From Moheibacter sediminis (GTDB lineage Bacteria > Bacteroidota > Bacteroidia > Flavobacteriales > Weeksellaceae): a stretch of 64,000 nucleotides of DNA. This document shows positions 36,614 to 45,953 of the stretch, one piece after another; position 1 is the stretch's first letter; each line of letters begins with the position of its first letter. The stretch lies in the NCBI RefSeq assembly GCF_900176425.1, contig NZ_FWXS01000011.1, positions 1 to 64,000 on the forward strand. The letters are read 5' to 3'. Under the pieces are notes generated by a model, which worked only from the letters and a program-made list of their open reading frames with translations, had not been told where the DNA came from and ran no database searches. A program made the position numbers and the translations under genes.

Positions 36614-38581
36614 CTATCCTTCCAAAGTCAAATAAATTGTTTCACCTTTTCTAAATCCTGCACCAGCGGGAATGGATTGTGCGGTCACTTTTCCGATTCC
36701 GGAATACCTTACATCCAATCCTAAATTTTCCAAAGCCGGAATTACATTTACACCACTTTTTCCCACCACGTTTGGAATGCGGTTGCTTTCGTGGTTAGGT
36801 TTGAATTTGGGATCTGTTTTTATCGTTTTCTCCACATCAACCAAAAGCGGCGCGTACGGAATCGGTTGCGGCGTTCGCGAATAAACCCAGTCCGCAATTT
36901 TCTTGAAAACCGGTGCTGTCACACCTCCACCGTAATAACCTTTCCTTCTATCCGGTTTATGAATTACCACCACGCAAGTATATTTTGGATTGTTTGCCGG
37001 AAAAAACCCTGCGAATGAAGCACGGTATTGCATCGGTTGATTTTTGATCCAATATTCTACACGTGAGGTTCCCGTTTTACCTGCGATTTCATAATGTTCG
37101 GTAAAAATATTTTTCGCCGTTCCTGCAGAAACTGCTTTTTCAAGCATTTTCGTAACAGCCTCTATATTTTCCGGAGAAGCCATTTGCTTAACTAGAACCT
37201 GTGGTTTAAATTCTTTCAGCTCTCCGTTATTTTTTTCAATTTTATCGATAAATAAAGGTTTTAGCATCATTCCGCCATTGGCAATTCCATTGTAAAAAGT
37301 CAAAACCTGTAAAGGCGTCATTTTGAATCCGTACCCATAAGACATCACCGGTAAAGTAATTTTACTCCAGTTCGGATCAGTTGGCGAATGAAACTGCGGA
37401 ACCGCTTCGCCAGGAATATCGATTTCCATCGGTCTGGTTAAATGCCATTTTGCCAATTGGTCAAAATATTCCTGCGGCTCGCTTCCATAAGCTTCATTGA
37501 TCAATTTTGCAGTTCCGATGTTTGAAGATTTAATCAAAACACCTTCCACCGTCAATGTTCCGTTTCCGTGTGTATCAGTAATCGTTCTGTTGTAAATTCT
37601 GTATCGTCCATTCCCTGTCTGAACTTGGGTTTCCGGTCTAAATTTTCCATTTTCCAATCCCGCCAAAATAGAAATCGTTTTGAAAGTTGAACCCGGCTCA
37701 GCTCCTTCCCCTACTACATAATTTAATCTGTCTGAATAAATGCTGTCGGTTACTTTTTGAAGATTGACAATCGCTTTAATTTTCCCTGTTGCAACTTCCA
37801 TCACCGCCACACAACCGTGATCAGCATTGAATTGAACCAATTGATCGTGCAAAGCGGCATAAGCTGCAATCTGCATTCCCGCATCAATAGTTGTGTAAAC
37901 ATTAAATCCTTCAATCGGTTCCTGCTCCCAGGATTTGAATGGCTTCCACTTTCCTCCACCCATGAATTGCTCCCATCTTTTACCTTCCGTTCCTTGAAGA
38001 TATGTAGAATAAGCACCTTCCATTCCGGTTTTTCCCCTTTGGTCGTCGTAACCAATTGTTCGCGCACCCACATCTTTTAAAACCAATTCTCTTCTTGGCT
38101 TTGTTTCATGGATTATTCCGCCCTTATTTTGTCCTTTGTTGAAAATCGGAAATGATTTTAATCTTTGGTATTCGTCGTAATCCAAACCTTTAATCAAAGT
38201 CATGTAACGGTTTTTCTTTCTGCGCTCTGTTCTGAATTTATTTTCGAAATAAGAAGCCGGTTTTGGGAACATTTTAGCCAAAGAATCAGAAAGAACTCCT
38301 ACTTCAGCATCAAATAATTCATCATCAATTACAGTTAAATCAACATAAACATTGTGAATTGTAACGGTTGTCGCCAACAAATCTCCGCCTGAAGCATATA
38401 AATTTCCACGTTCCGATTGCTCAGTTGACAATCGAAAACTTTGCTGAGCAAATTCTTCCAATTCAGCGCCTTCTGACACACGAATCTGAATCATGGAATA
38501 AATAATCCCAAATGCAATCAGCAGTAAAAAAGCGGAAATCAGATATCCGCGCATCAAAATATGTTTACGGTTGGCTATCAT
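36614..38581 (-). CDS. ftsI: Penicillin-binding protein 3 (FtsI) with C-terminal PASTA domain
   Basis: A 655-residue class B PBP for septal cross-linking. A membrane anchor (about 12-30) precedes the pedestal and transpeptidase domains: STFK (298-301), SSN (352-354) and KTG (502-504). Residues about 596-655 form one PASTA domain (IPNVVGKSGVNVIPALE), a feature of Gram-positive PBPs that also occurs in Bacteroidota FtsI. It overlaps ftsL by 17 nt. Confidence 0.95.
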   Translation of the reverse strand: MIANRKHILMRGYLISAFLLLIAFGIIYSMIQIRVSEGAELEEFAQQSFRLSTEQSERGNLYASGGDLLATTVTIHNVYVDLTVIDDELFDAEVGVLSDSLAKMFPKPASYFENKFRTERRKKNRYMTLIKGLDYDEYQRLKSFPIFNKGQNKGGIIHETKPRRELVLKDVGARTIGYDDQRGKTGMEGAYSTYLQGTEGKRWEQFMGGGKWKPFKSWEQEPIEGFNVYTTIDAGMQIAAYAALHDQLVQFNADHGCVAVMEVATGKIKAIVNLQKVTDSIYSDRLNYVVGEGAEPGSTFKTISILAGLENGKFRPETQVQTGNGRYRIYNRTITDTHGNGTLTVEGVLIKSSNIGTAKLINEAYGSEPQEYFDQLAKWHLTRPMEIDIPGEAVPQFHSPTDPNWSKITLPVMSYGYGFKMTPLQVLTFYNGIANGGMMLKPLFIDKIEKNNGELKEFKPQVLVKQMASPENIEAVTKMLEKAVSAGTAKNIFTEHYEIAGKTGTSRVEYWIKNQPMQYRASFAGFFPANNPKYTCVVVIHKPDRRKGYYGGGVTAPVFKKIADWVYSRTPQPIPYAPLLVDVEKTIKTDPKFKPNHESNRIPNVVGKSGVNVIPALENLGLDVRYSGIGKVTAQSIPAGAGFRKGETIYLTLEG

Positions 38582-38924
38582 ATACTTTCTTTATTAATAC
38601 ATAGGGTTGTTCTTCAGTCAAACTAATCCCTATGGACGCTGACTGTCTGATGATTTCAGGCTCCAATTGCAAACCCATTAAGAGTCTGTGCGCATCTGTA
38701 TATTGAGATTTTAAACTGGAAACCTCTTCATCCAATTTATTAATTTGAACTACTTTTTTGTCAATCCAATGCGAACTTGAAATACTGATAAATGCCAATA
38801 ACATCAAAAACATAACAAAACGCCAGTTCTGCATAGAACCGTCATCCACCAAAAATTTCCCTTTGAGGATATCTTTGACAGAAATATTGCTTTTTGTATT
38901 TTTTCTTTTAGCCATTGGTTTCAT
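38565..38924 (-). CDS. ftsL: FtsL-like cell division protein
   Basis: A 119-residue bitopic protein: a basic cytoplasmic N-terminus, one membrane helix (about 37-54) and a short periplasmic coiled coil (about 60-95). Sequence similarity within FtsL is weak, so the identity rests on topology, size and its place between rsmH and ftsI. FtsL should pair with the FtsQ/FtsB proteins and activate FtsWI. Confidence 0.83.
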   Translation of the reverse strand: MKPMAKRKNTKSNISVKDILKGKFLVDDGSMQNWRFVMFLMLLAFISISSSHWIDKKVVQINKLDEEVSSLKSQYTDAHRLLMGLQLEPEIIRQSASIGISLTEEQPYVLIKKVYDSQP

Positions 38925-39822
38925 TTTTAACAGCTATACGCATTTTTGCACTCCTTGCTCTTGGGTTGGTTTTAATTTCTTCGGCGGTCGGAACAATCAC
39001 TTTTGACTGAAGGGTTTTGAAAGGTGCAGACCAATTTCCAAAAACATCCCGCTCCGGATCACCTTCAAACATTCCGGTTTTCATATATCTTTTTACCAAA
39101 CGATCTTCTAACGAATGGTAAGAAATCACCACCAAACGACCGCCGTCTTCGATCACTTCTCCACACTGCATCAACATTTCACGCAGGGAGGCCATTTCGT
39201 CGTTAACTTCAATTCGCAATGCCTGAAACAATTGCGCAAAGAATTTGTTCTCTATATTTTTTGGGATGTAACTGAAAATTCCTTTCAGTTGATTTATTGA
39301 ATTAATTTTCTGTGAACTGCGAAAGGCAACGACTTCTTTTGCCATTCTACGTGAATTTTTCAATTCACCATAGTAATAGAAAATTTCAGCTAATTTTTCT
39401 TCTTCATACTCATTCAAAATCAACTTAGCCGTCAATTTTGCGCTTTGGTTCATGCGCATATCCAATTCTCCATCAAAACGGGTAGAAAAACCACGTTCAG
39501 GCGTATCGAACTGATGCGAAGAAACACCCAAATCTGCCAAAACGCCAGCAACTTTTTTAATCTTCAGAAATCTTAAATTATTTTTCAAATACCTGAAATT
39601 CTGCATCACGAGCTGAAATCTGGAATCATCAATCAAATTTCTTTGCGCATCTTCATCTTGGTCAAAAGAAATTAATTTTCCTTCTTCCTTTAGTCTATTC
39701 AAAATTTCACGCGAGTGACCACCGCCACCAAAAGTACAATCAACATAAATCCCGCTGGAATCATGAATCAATTCACTCACACTTTCGTCTAATAAAACAG
39801 GATTATGATATTCCATTTTCAT
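38908..39822 (-). CDS. rsmH: 16S rRNA (cytosine(1402)-N(4))-methyltransferase RsmH
   Basis: A 304-residue methyltransferase (formerly MraW) that modifies C1402 in the ribosomal P site. YHNPVLLDES starts the protein, the SAM site is VDCTFGGGGHS (28-38), and GVLADLGVSSHQFD and ISYHSLEDRLVK are hallmark blocks. It overlaps mraZ by 20 nt and ftsL by 17 nt. Confidence 0.96.
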   Translation of the reverse strand: MKMEYHNPVLLDESVSELIHDSSGIYVDCTFGGGGHSREILNRLKEEGKLISFDQDEDAQRNLIDDSRFQLVMQNFRYLKNNLRFLKIKKVAGVLADLGVSSHQFDTPERGFSTRFDGELDMRMNQSAKLTAKLILNEYEEEKLAEIFYYYGELKNSRRMAKEVVAFRSSQKINSINQLKGIFSYIPKNIENKFFAQLFQALRIEVNDEMASLREMLMQCGEVIEDGGRLVVISYHSLEDRLVKRYMKTGMFEGDPERDVFGNWSAPFKTLQSKVIVPTAEEIKTNPRARSAKMRIAVKNETNG

Positions 39823-40270
39823 TCTTATTTCCCATTACCTCTTCCGCCAATTGCGCGAAATCATATTCATCTACATTCACAGATTGCTCATACTTTTCTT
39901 TGTCCCAAATCTCAATCACATTGATTGAAGAAGAGAGTACCACATCTTTGGAAATCCCGGCAAAAGCAACCAAATCTTTAGCAATTTGAATTCTGCTGTT
40001 CCCGTCAATTTCCACCACTTTTACACCCGCGGTAAACTGTCGGATGAAATCGTTGTTCTTTTTAACGAAACGATTCAGCTGATTTATTTCCGACATTACC
40101 TTATTCCACTCGCTCATCGGGTGCAATTCCAAGCAATTTTGAAACACAGAACGCTTCAGCACAAAACCTTCTTCCATTACCGTAAGGAGCTGTTTTTTAA
40201 GCCCTACCGGTAAAGGAAGCCGTCCTTTTGCATCTACTTTGCATTCATATGTTCCAATCAGTGGATTCAA
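39803..40270 (-). CDS. mraZ: Transcriptional regulator MraZ
   Basis: A 155-residue protein with two SpoVT/AbrB-like half-domains: IGTYECKVDAKGRLPLP near the N-terminus and the second DGNSRIQIAKDL block around 95-110. MraZ binds repeats upstream of its own gene and represses the dcw operon in the bacteria studied. The start is TTG at 40270: the alignment-correct N-terminus begins there and no ATG is available. It is the first gene of the cluster; box-like repeats lie 32-87 nt upstream. Confidence 0.93.
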   Translation of the reverse strand: MNPLIGTYECKVDAKGRLPLPVGLKKQLLTVMEEGFVLKRSVFQNCLELHPMSEWNKVMSEINQLNRFVKKNNDFIRQFTAGVKVVEIDGNSRIQIAKDLVAFAGISKDVVLSSSINVIEIWDKEKYEQSVNVDEYDFAQLAEEVMGNKNENGIS

Positions 40271-40301
40271 ATAAAAAATTTTATCAAAAATATAAACTTT
40301 T

Positions 40302-40357
40302 TACCACAATTTCCCACAAATTACCACTTTGTTGAAAACTTTTACCACCTTTCTACA
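40302..40357 (-). promoter_or_regulatory. Probable MraZ operator: TGGnA boxes with 10-bp spacing
   Basis: On the minus strand three boxes TGGTA, TGGGA, TGGTA (plus-strand 40322-40326, 40312-40316, 40302-40306) repeat every 10 bp with 5-nt spacers. A further TGGTA (40343-40347) and a weaker TGTAG (40353-40357) lie 21 and 31 bp upstream, themselves 10 bp apart. The geometry equals the TGGGN-N5 repeats bound by E. coli MraZ. The array ends 32 nt before the mraZ start. A weak promoter-like TTG-N16-CAGATTTG lies further upstream. Confidence 0.7.
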
Positions 40358-40480
40358 CAAAAACAATTCATTTCATCATCAAATCTGCTATTGATAAGAA
40401 CTTCAACTTATTAACTCATTTTTACATATATTAAATTTTAACAGAAATTGAATTTTTAATTATTATATGACAGAAATCGC

Positions 40481-40488
40481 TATTTTTG
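40481..40488 (+). promoter_or_regulatory. -7 element (TATTTTTG) of the hydrolase-engB operon
   Basis: TATTTTTG fits TAnnTTTG. It lies downstream of an in-frame ATG at 40467 and 17 nt before the ATG at 40506, so if active it decides in favour of the latter start. No TTG is found at the -33 position. Confidence 0.35.
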
Positions 40489-40505
40489 TGTCACAACAAA
40501 GGAAA

Positions 40506-41282
40506 ATGCTGATAAAACTCAAGAGGTCGAAAAAATTTTCATACATCGAAGAAGGAGAAGGAGTACCTATTGTATTGCTCCATGGTTTAATGGGAGAATT
40601 GAGTAATTTCAGTTCGCTTACCAATCATTTTTCGACTCAAGGTTACAAAATATTTGCCCCAAAATTACCCATTTACAGCTATCCGCTGCTTAGTACAAAT
40701 GTTTCGAGTATTGCAAAATTTGTAGCTCGATTTCTGAAAGAAGTTGTTCAGGAACCTGCTATTTTAGTCGGAAATTCTTTGGGTGGACATTTAGGTTTAG
40801 TTGTAACCCACAAACATCCTGAGCTGGTAAGAGCATTGTGCCTTACCGGAAGTTCAGGTTTGTATGAAAAATCTTTTGGGGAAACTTTCCCGAAGCGTGG
40901 TGATTATGATTATGTACTTCGCAAAACACAAGAAGTTTTTTATGACCCTGCGGTGGCAACGAAAGAAATCGTAGATGATGTTTTTGAAACTGTAAATGAC
41001 AGAAAAAAAGCCATCAAAACGCTTTACATCGCGAGAAGTGCCATCAAACACAACATGAAAAATGATTTGAAAGAAATTCAGACGCCTGTTTGTTTGATTT
41101 GGGGAAAACAAGATGGTGTGACACCACCTGAAGTTGCTGTGGAATTCAATGAAGGCTTGCCTAATTCATCTTTGTACTGGATCGATAAATGTGGTCATGC
41201 GCCGATGATGGAGCATCCTGAAGTTTTCAATGAACTTTTGAACGATTGGCTTCAAGAGAAAAAAATAACTGCAAAAGGATGA
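40506..41282 (+). CDS. Alpha/beta hydrolase
   Basis: A 258-residue cytoplasmic alpha/beta hydrolase from the ATG at 40506 (a 13-codon longer frame starts at 40467). HGLMGELSNF holds the oxyanion region, GNSLGGH the nucleophile elbow Ser, then WGKQDGVTP (Asp) and CGHAPMMEHP (His). The substrate is unknown; MhpC/bioH-like esterases share this form. It is coupled to engB by an ATGA overlap and is divergent from mraZ, a placement I recall as usual in flavobacteria. Confidence 0.85.
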   Translation: MLIKLKRSKKFSYIEEGEGVPIVLLHGLMGELSNFSSLTNHFSTQGYKIFAPKLPIYSYPLLSTNVSSIAKFVARFLKEVVQEPAILVGNSLGGHLGLVVTHKHPELVRALCLTGSSGLYEKSFGETFPKRGDYDYVLRKTQEVFYDPAVATKEIVDDVFETVNDRKKAIKTLYIARSAIKHNMKNDLKEIQTPVCLIWGKQDGVTPPEVAVEFNEGLPNSSLYWIDKCGHAPMMEHPEVFNELLNDWLQEKKITAKG

Positions 41283-41890
41283 ATGTAAAAGCAGAATTCA
41301 TCAAAAGCGCTCCAAAATGGACCGAATGCCCTGAACCGAACATCCCTGAATACGCTTTCATCGGACGATCAAATGTTGGAAAATCTTCATTGATCAATAT
41401 GCTTGCAGATAAAAAAGATTTGGCAAAAACTTCCGGAACTCCAGGAAAAACACAGTTGCTGAATGTTTTTTTGATGAATGAAAAATGGTACCTGATGGAC
41501 TTACCGGGATTTGGATACGCGCGTGTTTCGAAAGTAAAACGCGGGGAATTTCAGAAAATGATTACCAATTACCTGACGCAACGCCCTAATTTGATCAATA
41601 CATTTATATTGATTGACTGTAGAATTCCACCACAGAAAATCGATTTGGAATTTATGGAGTGGATGGGCGAAAACCAGATTCCGTTTTCGATGGTTTTCAC
41701 CAAAATAGATAAGATCAGCAGCGCGGCTTTGCAAAAAGCATTGCTTCATTATAGAAAAGAAATGCTAAAAACCTGGGAATCGATGCCGCAGGTTTTTACC
41801 ACTTCCGCTACCGGTCGCATCGGCAGACTTGAACTTTTGAATTACATCAATACAATTAATGAACAGTTAGAAGGTCAATTTAAAAATTAA
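41279..41890 (+). CDS. engB: Ribosome biogenesis GTPase EngB (YihA/YsxC)
   Basis: A 203-residue TrmE-Era-like GTPase. G1 is GRSNVGKSS (29-37), G3 is DLPGFGYA, and G4 is TKID. It assists 50S subunit assembly and cell-cycle progression. The ATG at 41279 overlaps the hydrolase stop; a longer TTG-initiated frame is less likely. The stop codon overlaps the convergent ppa stop by 4 nt. Confidence 0.94.
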   Translation: MNVKAEFIKSAPKWTECPEPNIPEYAFIGRSNVGKSSLINMLADKKDLAKTSGTPGKTQLLNVFLMNEKWYLMDLPGFGYARVSKVKRGEFQKMITNYLTQRPNLINTFILIDCRIPPQKIDLEFMEWMGENQIPFSMVFTKIDKISSAALQKALLHYRKEMLKTWESMPQVFTTSATGRIGRLELLNYINTINEQLEGQFKN

Positions 41891-42429
41891 CCCTCAAAAG
41901 TTTCTTCATATAATTTAAAGGCGTCCTGTAATATCTCCAAAGCAATTTCTCTGCCTAAGAAATCTTCTACCACAACGGCTTTATTTTCTAATTTTTTATA
42001 ATCTTCAAAGAATGCTCTCAATTCCAAGACGGTATGTGGAGGCAATTCTGAAATATCATTTAAGTGGTTTACACTCGGATCACCAGCGCTTACTGCGATC
42101 AATTTATCATCCGCTTCACCACCATCCAACATACGCATCACACCTATGATTTTTGCAGGAACGATACAAAGTGGAACTACGTCAATCTGCGTCAAAATCA
42201 AAATATCCAACGGGTCTTTGTCGTCACAATATGTTTTCGGGATGAATCCGTAATTCGCCGGATAATACATAGATGAATAAATCACACGATCCAAAATCAA
42301 CATTCCGCTTTCTTTGTCCAATTCATATTTGGCACGCGTTCCTTTTGGAATCTCAATGATTCCCTTCACTACATCAGGCAGGTTGGTTCCCGGCGTCACA
42401 TCATGCCAGGGATTAAATTGTTCTTTCAT
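41887..42429 (-). CDS. ppa: Inorganic pyrophosphatase (family I)
   Basis: A 180-residue soluble pyrophosphatase. The signature DKDPLDI matches DxDPxD, and [19 protein letters not shown] and the [10 protein letters not shown] block (usually GExDxKiiAV) are conserved. It hydrolyses PPi released in biosynthesis. It heads no longer transcript; aroQ lies upstream on the same strand. Confidence 0.95.
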   Translation of the reverse strand: MKEQFNPWHDVTPGTNLPDVVKGIIEIPKGTRAKYELDKESGMLILDRVIYSSMYYPANYGFIPKTYCDDKDPLDILILTQIDVVPLCIVPAKIIGVMRMLDGGEADDKLIAVSAGDPSVNHLNDISELPPHTVLELRAFFEDYKKLENKAVVVEDFLGREIALEILQDAFKLYEETFEG

Positions 42430-42443
42430 TATTATTATTTATT

Positions 42444-42863
42444 CTATTTTATTAATTTTTCTATTGCCAATTTGTATCCGTTCAATCCTTTTCCAGAAAT
42501 GATTTCTATACAATTTTCTCCCGTAAGTGAAATTTTTCTGAAATCTTCTCTTGCATAAATGTCAGAGATATGCACTTCAATCACAGGGATGGAAATCGCT
42601 TTTACCGCATCTGCCAATGCATAAGAATAATGTGTCAAAGCGCCTGCATTCAAAACAATTCCATCATAATTAAATCCGATTTCGTGTAATTTATCAATCA
42701 AATCACCTTCATGATTCGATTGAAAATAATGCATGGAAACTTGGGGAAATTCTTTTCTTAAAGATTCAAAATATTCCTCAAACGAAACATTTCCGTAAAT
42801 TTCAGGCTCTCTTTTTCCCAATAAATTAAGATTGGGTCCGTTGATGATTTGAATCTGAATCAT
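42444..42863 (-). CDS. aroQ: 3-dehydroquinate dehydratase, type II
   Basis: A 139-residue dodecameric-type enzyme of the shikimate pathway. NGPNLNLLGKREPEIYG (8-24) includes the catalytic Tyr23 and the mobile-loop Arg18; ALTHYSYA and EVHISDIYARE carry the other active-site residues. It follows surE by 12 nt on the minus strand. Confidence 0.94.
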   Translation of the reverse strand: MIQIQIINGPNLNLLGKREPEIYGNVSFEEYFESLRKEFPQVSMHYFQSNHEGDLIDKLHEIGFNYDGIVLNAGALTHYSYALADAVKAISIPVIEVHISDIYAREDFRKISLTGENCIEIISGKGLNGYKLAIEKLIK

Positions 42864-42875
42864 TTTTTAATTAAT

Positions 42876-43658
42876 TTATAAATCCCACTGATTTAAATCT
42901 GAAATGAAATGATGCGCAGTCATGTCATACTGAATGGGAACGACTGAAACATAACCTTCGCTCAAAGCATTTTCATCCGTATCTTCTCCTTTGTCCAAAT
43001 TCACAAATTCTCCCGTCAACCAATAATATGACCTTCCGCGCGGATCTTTTCTTTCATCATAACTTTCTTTCCAAACTGCATTTGCTTGGCGGCAAGCTTT
43101 GATTCCTTTGATTTGTTCTTTCGGTAATTTCGGGATGTTTACATTGAGAATCATTCCTTTCGGCATTTCCTTTTCGATGGATTCTCTTACAATTTTTTGG
43201 ATGAATTCTTTCGCTGCATAAAAATCTGCACTATACGAAAAATCAGAAAGTGAAAAACCGATTGCCGGAATTCCTTCTATTCCCGCTTCAACAGCTGCCG
43301 ACATCGTTCCCGAATAAATCACATTGATTGAAGAATTGGAACCATGATTGATTCCTGACACACAAATGTCCGGTATTCTTGGCAATATTTTAGTGATAGC
43401 AAGTTTCACACAATCTACCGGCGTTCCCGAACAAGCCCATTCTCTGTCTTTCTGAGGTCCGTCGTCGATTCTGATTTTCTCGCAAAACAAAGTCGAGTTA
43501 ATTGTGATTGCGTGCCCCATACCGCTTTGCGGACTGTCCGGAGCCACTACATACACATCTCCTATTTCGTTCATCATGTCAATCAGAGCACGTATTCCGG
43601 GCGCGGTGATTCCGTCATCATTTGTTACAAGAATAAGTGGTTTTTCGTGTGGATTCAT
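42876..43658 (-). CDS. surE: 5'/3'-nucleotidase SurE
   Basis: A 260-residue metal-dependent phosphatase. The metal site starts with TNDDG (12-16), and GMGHAIT, SGTPVDCVKLA and SGINHGSN are family blocks. It dephosphorylates nucleoside monophosphates, with a role in stationary-phase survival in other bacteria. It is divergent from the tail-specific protease gene and is followed by aroQ and ppa. Confidence 0.94.
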   Translation of the reverse strand: MNPHEKPLILVTNDDGITAPGIRALIDMMNEIGDVYVVAPDSPQSGMGHAITINSTLFCEKIRIDDGPQKDREWACSGTPVDCVKLAITKILPRIPDICVSGINHGSNSSINVIYSGTMSAAVEAGIEGIPAIGFSLSDFSYSADFYAAKEFIQKIVRESIEKEMPKGMILNVNIPKLPKEQIKGIKACRQANAVWKESYDERKDPRGRSYYWLTGEFVNLDKGEDTDENALSEGYVSVVPIQYDMTAHHFISDLNQWDL

Positions 43659-43681
43659 TTATATTTGTGCGTTTGAGTCCG

Positions 43682-43689
43682 CAAAGTTA
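43682..43689 (-). promoter_or_regulatory. -7 element (TAACTTTG) of surE
   Basis: On the minus strand TAACTTTG fits TAnnTTTG 23 nt before the surE ATG. No TTG at the expected distance; half of a divergent promoter region. Confidence 0.3.
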
Positions 43690-43708
43690 ATCAAACTATT
43701 TTTGGCTT

Positions 43709-43716
43709 TATATTTG
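43709..43716 (+). promoter_or_regulatory. -7 element (TATATTTG) of the tail-specific protease gene
   Basis: TATATTTG fits TAnnTTTG 44 nt before the ATG at 43761. It lies 20 bp from the surE element on the other strand. The -33 part is not evident. Confidence 0.3.
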
Positions 43717-43760
43717 TGTGGCACAAATAACATAAATTTATATTCAATAAAAAGGCTTTT

Positions 43761-45824
43761 ATGCTGATGAAAAAAACATTCATACTCCTATCCTTTCTGT
43801 CAATGTGTTTTTTGGCATTCTGTTTCTGTACTCCTGATTTGGGTACAGACGATTCCAAAATCAAAACCATTATCAAAAATGTCAGAAATACACTTACCTA
43901 TATGCACTATCGCCCTCAGCAGATAGACGATAATTTCTCGGAAGATGTTTTCAAAATGTATTTGGAAAAAGTCGATCCGTCAAAAAGATATTTTTTAAAA
44001 TCCGATTTTGAACATTTCAAAAAAGACATCCACAATTTAGATGATTATTTCAACAACCAGGATTTAACTTTTTACCATTCAACGGTTGATACGATTTATA
44101 AAAGAATTTCCGAAACAAAAGCTTATTCAGATGAAATTTTGAAAAAACCATTTGATTTCACAACTGAAGAAGATTTACTAATTGGCGATGATTTGATCCA
44201 ATATGCAGCTGACAAAAAAGAAGCAAAAGAACTTTGGAGAAAATATTTAAAATACAACACTTTGCTTGAACTAGTGCGTCTACAAGAGGATTCTACCAAT
44301 GTAAAAAAAGCATTCAAAGACCTTGAAAAGGAAGCAAGAGAAAAAGTTGCAGAAAATACAACTGATTTTTTCCGCCGCATGGAAAAGAGAAAAAAAGACG
44401 AATACCTGACTTTATACATCAATTCATTTACAGAAAAGTATGACCCGCACACCAGTTATTTTTCTCCACAAGACAAAGATGATTTTGATGTAAGCATCTC
44501 TGGACAGTTGGAAGGAATCGGTGCGAGACTACAAGACAAAAAAGGAAATGCAACTATCATGGAGCTTGTGATTGGCGGACCGGCTTGGAAAGACGGACAA
44601 TTGGAAGTAGGTGACCAAATCACACATGTAAAACAAAAAGGTGAAGATCCTGTAAACATCGTAGGAATGTTATTGGACGAAGCCATCCGACACATCAGAG
44701 GTAAAAAAGGAACTGAAGTTATTTTGACTGTAAAGAAAAAGGATGGTTCTATCAAAGACATCAAATTGATTCGTGATGTAATCGAGCAGGAAGAAGTTTT
44801 TGCAAGAAGTGCAGTCATCGAAGACGGTGGCGACAAATACGGTGTGATTTATCTTCCTGAATTTTACACCAATTTCAATGACAAAAACGGACGCGATCCT
44901 TCAGATGATATTTCAAAAGAAATCATAGAGCTAAAGAAAGAAAACATCAAAGGTTTGATTTTTGACCTTCGTTACAACGGCGGTGGCTCATTGGAAGAAG
45001 TAGTTGAAATCGCAGGATTGTTTATCCCCAAGGGGCCTATCGTACAGGTTCGCAGAAGCGACGGACAGATGAAAGTACACGAAGACAGAGACCCTTCTGT
45101 TTTATATGACGGACCGCTTGTGATCATGGTCAACGAACTTTCGGCTTCGGCTTCGGAAATCTTGGCTGCTGCAATGCAGGATTACGGAAGAGCCGTAATC
45201 ATTGGAAGCAACAAAACTTACGGAAAAGGAACCGTTCAGACGTTCATTCCGCTTGACCAGCACACCTACAACCCGGATGAATACGGTTCTTTGAAATTGA
45301 CCATTCAGAAATTTTACCGTGTAAACGGAGGTTCGACTCAGTTACGCGGGGTTACACCGGACATCACACTTACAGATATGCTTACTTATGCCGACATCAG
45401 CGAAGGAAAAGCGCACGATGCCTTGCCTTGGGATCAAATCAAAGCAGTCAAATTTGACAGATGGGCAGCCAAGTTCAACATAGATGATGTGAAGGCCAAA
45501 AGTGCAAACCGTTTAAAAGGAAATGCTTATCTGGATTTAATGGAAAAAGGCGCAAGATATTACCAGGATTTGGATAAAATTGACCGTTTCCCTTTAAACC
45601 TGGAAAAATACAAAGCAGACCGAAAAATGAGAGAAGACAAATCAAAACAATTTGATTCTATCGACAAATACAAAACAAGATTGAAAATCAAATCTCCGGC
45701 TTATGAATTGCCAAAACTTGATCAAGACACAATCTTAGGGACAAGAAGAAAGAACTGGCACAAAGATTTATCCAATGATTTCTATTTAGAAGAATCGGTA
45801 AATGTTTTGAAGGACATTTCTTAA
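43761..45824 (+). CDS. prc: Tail-specific protease (S41, Prc type)
   Basis: A 687-residue exported protease. A signal sequence (about 3-22; the ATG at 43767 is an alternative start) precedes a helical N-terminal domain, a PDZ domain (about 235-330) and the S41 core with S463 (LSASASE) and K489 (YGKG), one residue wider apart than in E. coli Tsp because of the SNKTYGK loop. The C-terminal helical extension is the DUF3340 type, as in E. coli Prc. It degrades or trims periplasmic proteins, including murein hydrolases, in other species. A hairpin at 45899-45933 ends the transcript. Confidence 0.92.
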   Translation: MLMKKTFILLSFLSMCFLAFCFCTPDLGTDDSKIKTIIKNVRNTLTYMHYRPQQIDDNFSEDVFKMYLEKVDPSKRYFLKSDFEHFKKDIHNLDDYFNNQDLTFYHSTVDTIYKRISETKAYSDEILKKPFDFTTEEDLLIGDDLIQYAADKKEAKELWRKYLKYNTLLELVRLQEDSTNVKKAFKDLEKEAREKVAENTTDFFRRMEKRKKDEYLTLYINSFTEKYDPHTSYFSPQDKDDFDVSISGQLEGIGARLQDKKGNATIMELVIGGPAWKDGQLEVGDQITHVKQKGEDPVNIVGMLLDEAIRHIRGKKGTEVILTVKKKDGSIKDIKLIRDVIEQEEVFARSAVIEDGGDKYGVIYLPEFYTNFNDKNGRDPSDDISKEIIELKKENIKGLIFDLRYNGGGSLEEVVEIAGLFIPKGPIVQVRRSDGQMKVHEDRDPSVLYDGPLVIMVNELSASASEILAAAMQDYGRAVIIGSNKTYGKGTVQTFIPLDQHTYNPDEYGSLKLTIQKFYRVNGGSTQLRGVTPDITLTDMLTYADISEGKAHDALPWDQIKAVKFDRWAAKFNIDDVKAKSANRLKGNAYLDLMEKGARYYQDLDKIDRFPLNLEKYKADRKMREDKSKQFDSIDKYKTRLKIKSPAYELPKLDQDTILGTRRKNWHKDLSNDFYLEESVNVLKDIS

Positions 45825-45898
45825 AAGAATGTAAGTAGGATGATTTAGACTAGAAGTTCTTATTTATTCCTTTCAATTACATAAAAAAGATAAAGATG

Positions 45899-45933
45899 AC
45901 GGTTTCAGATGTATTAATTATATTTGAAACCGT
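45899..45933 (+). terminator. Hairpin terminator after prc
   Basis: A 9-bp stem ACGGTTTCA (45899-45907) / TGAAACCGT (45925-45933) is followed by TATTATTT. It lies 75 nt after the prc stop and just before the permease gene; a TATATTTG box (45919-45926) overlaps its right side. Confidence 0.55.
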
Positions 45934-45953
45934 TATTATTTAATACGAAATAA

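Noticed and set aside
40302-40357. Direct repeats upstream of mraZ as a CRISPR-like or simple tandem repeat
   Set aside because: Units are 5 bp with 5-nt spacers and orientation toward mraZ, which fits an operator, not a CRISPR array or slippage repeat.
44456-44836. 126-codon minus-strand frame opposite prc
   Set aside because: Shadow of the PDZ region of prc; no start context or motif.
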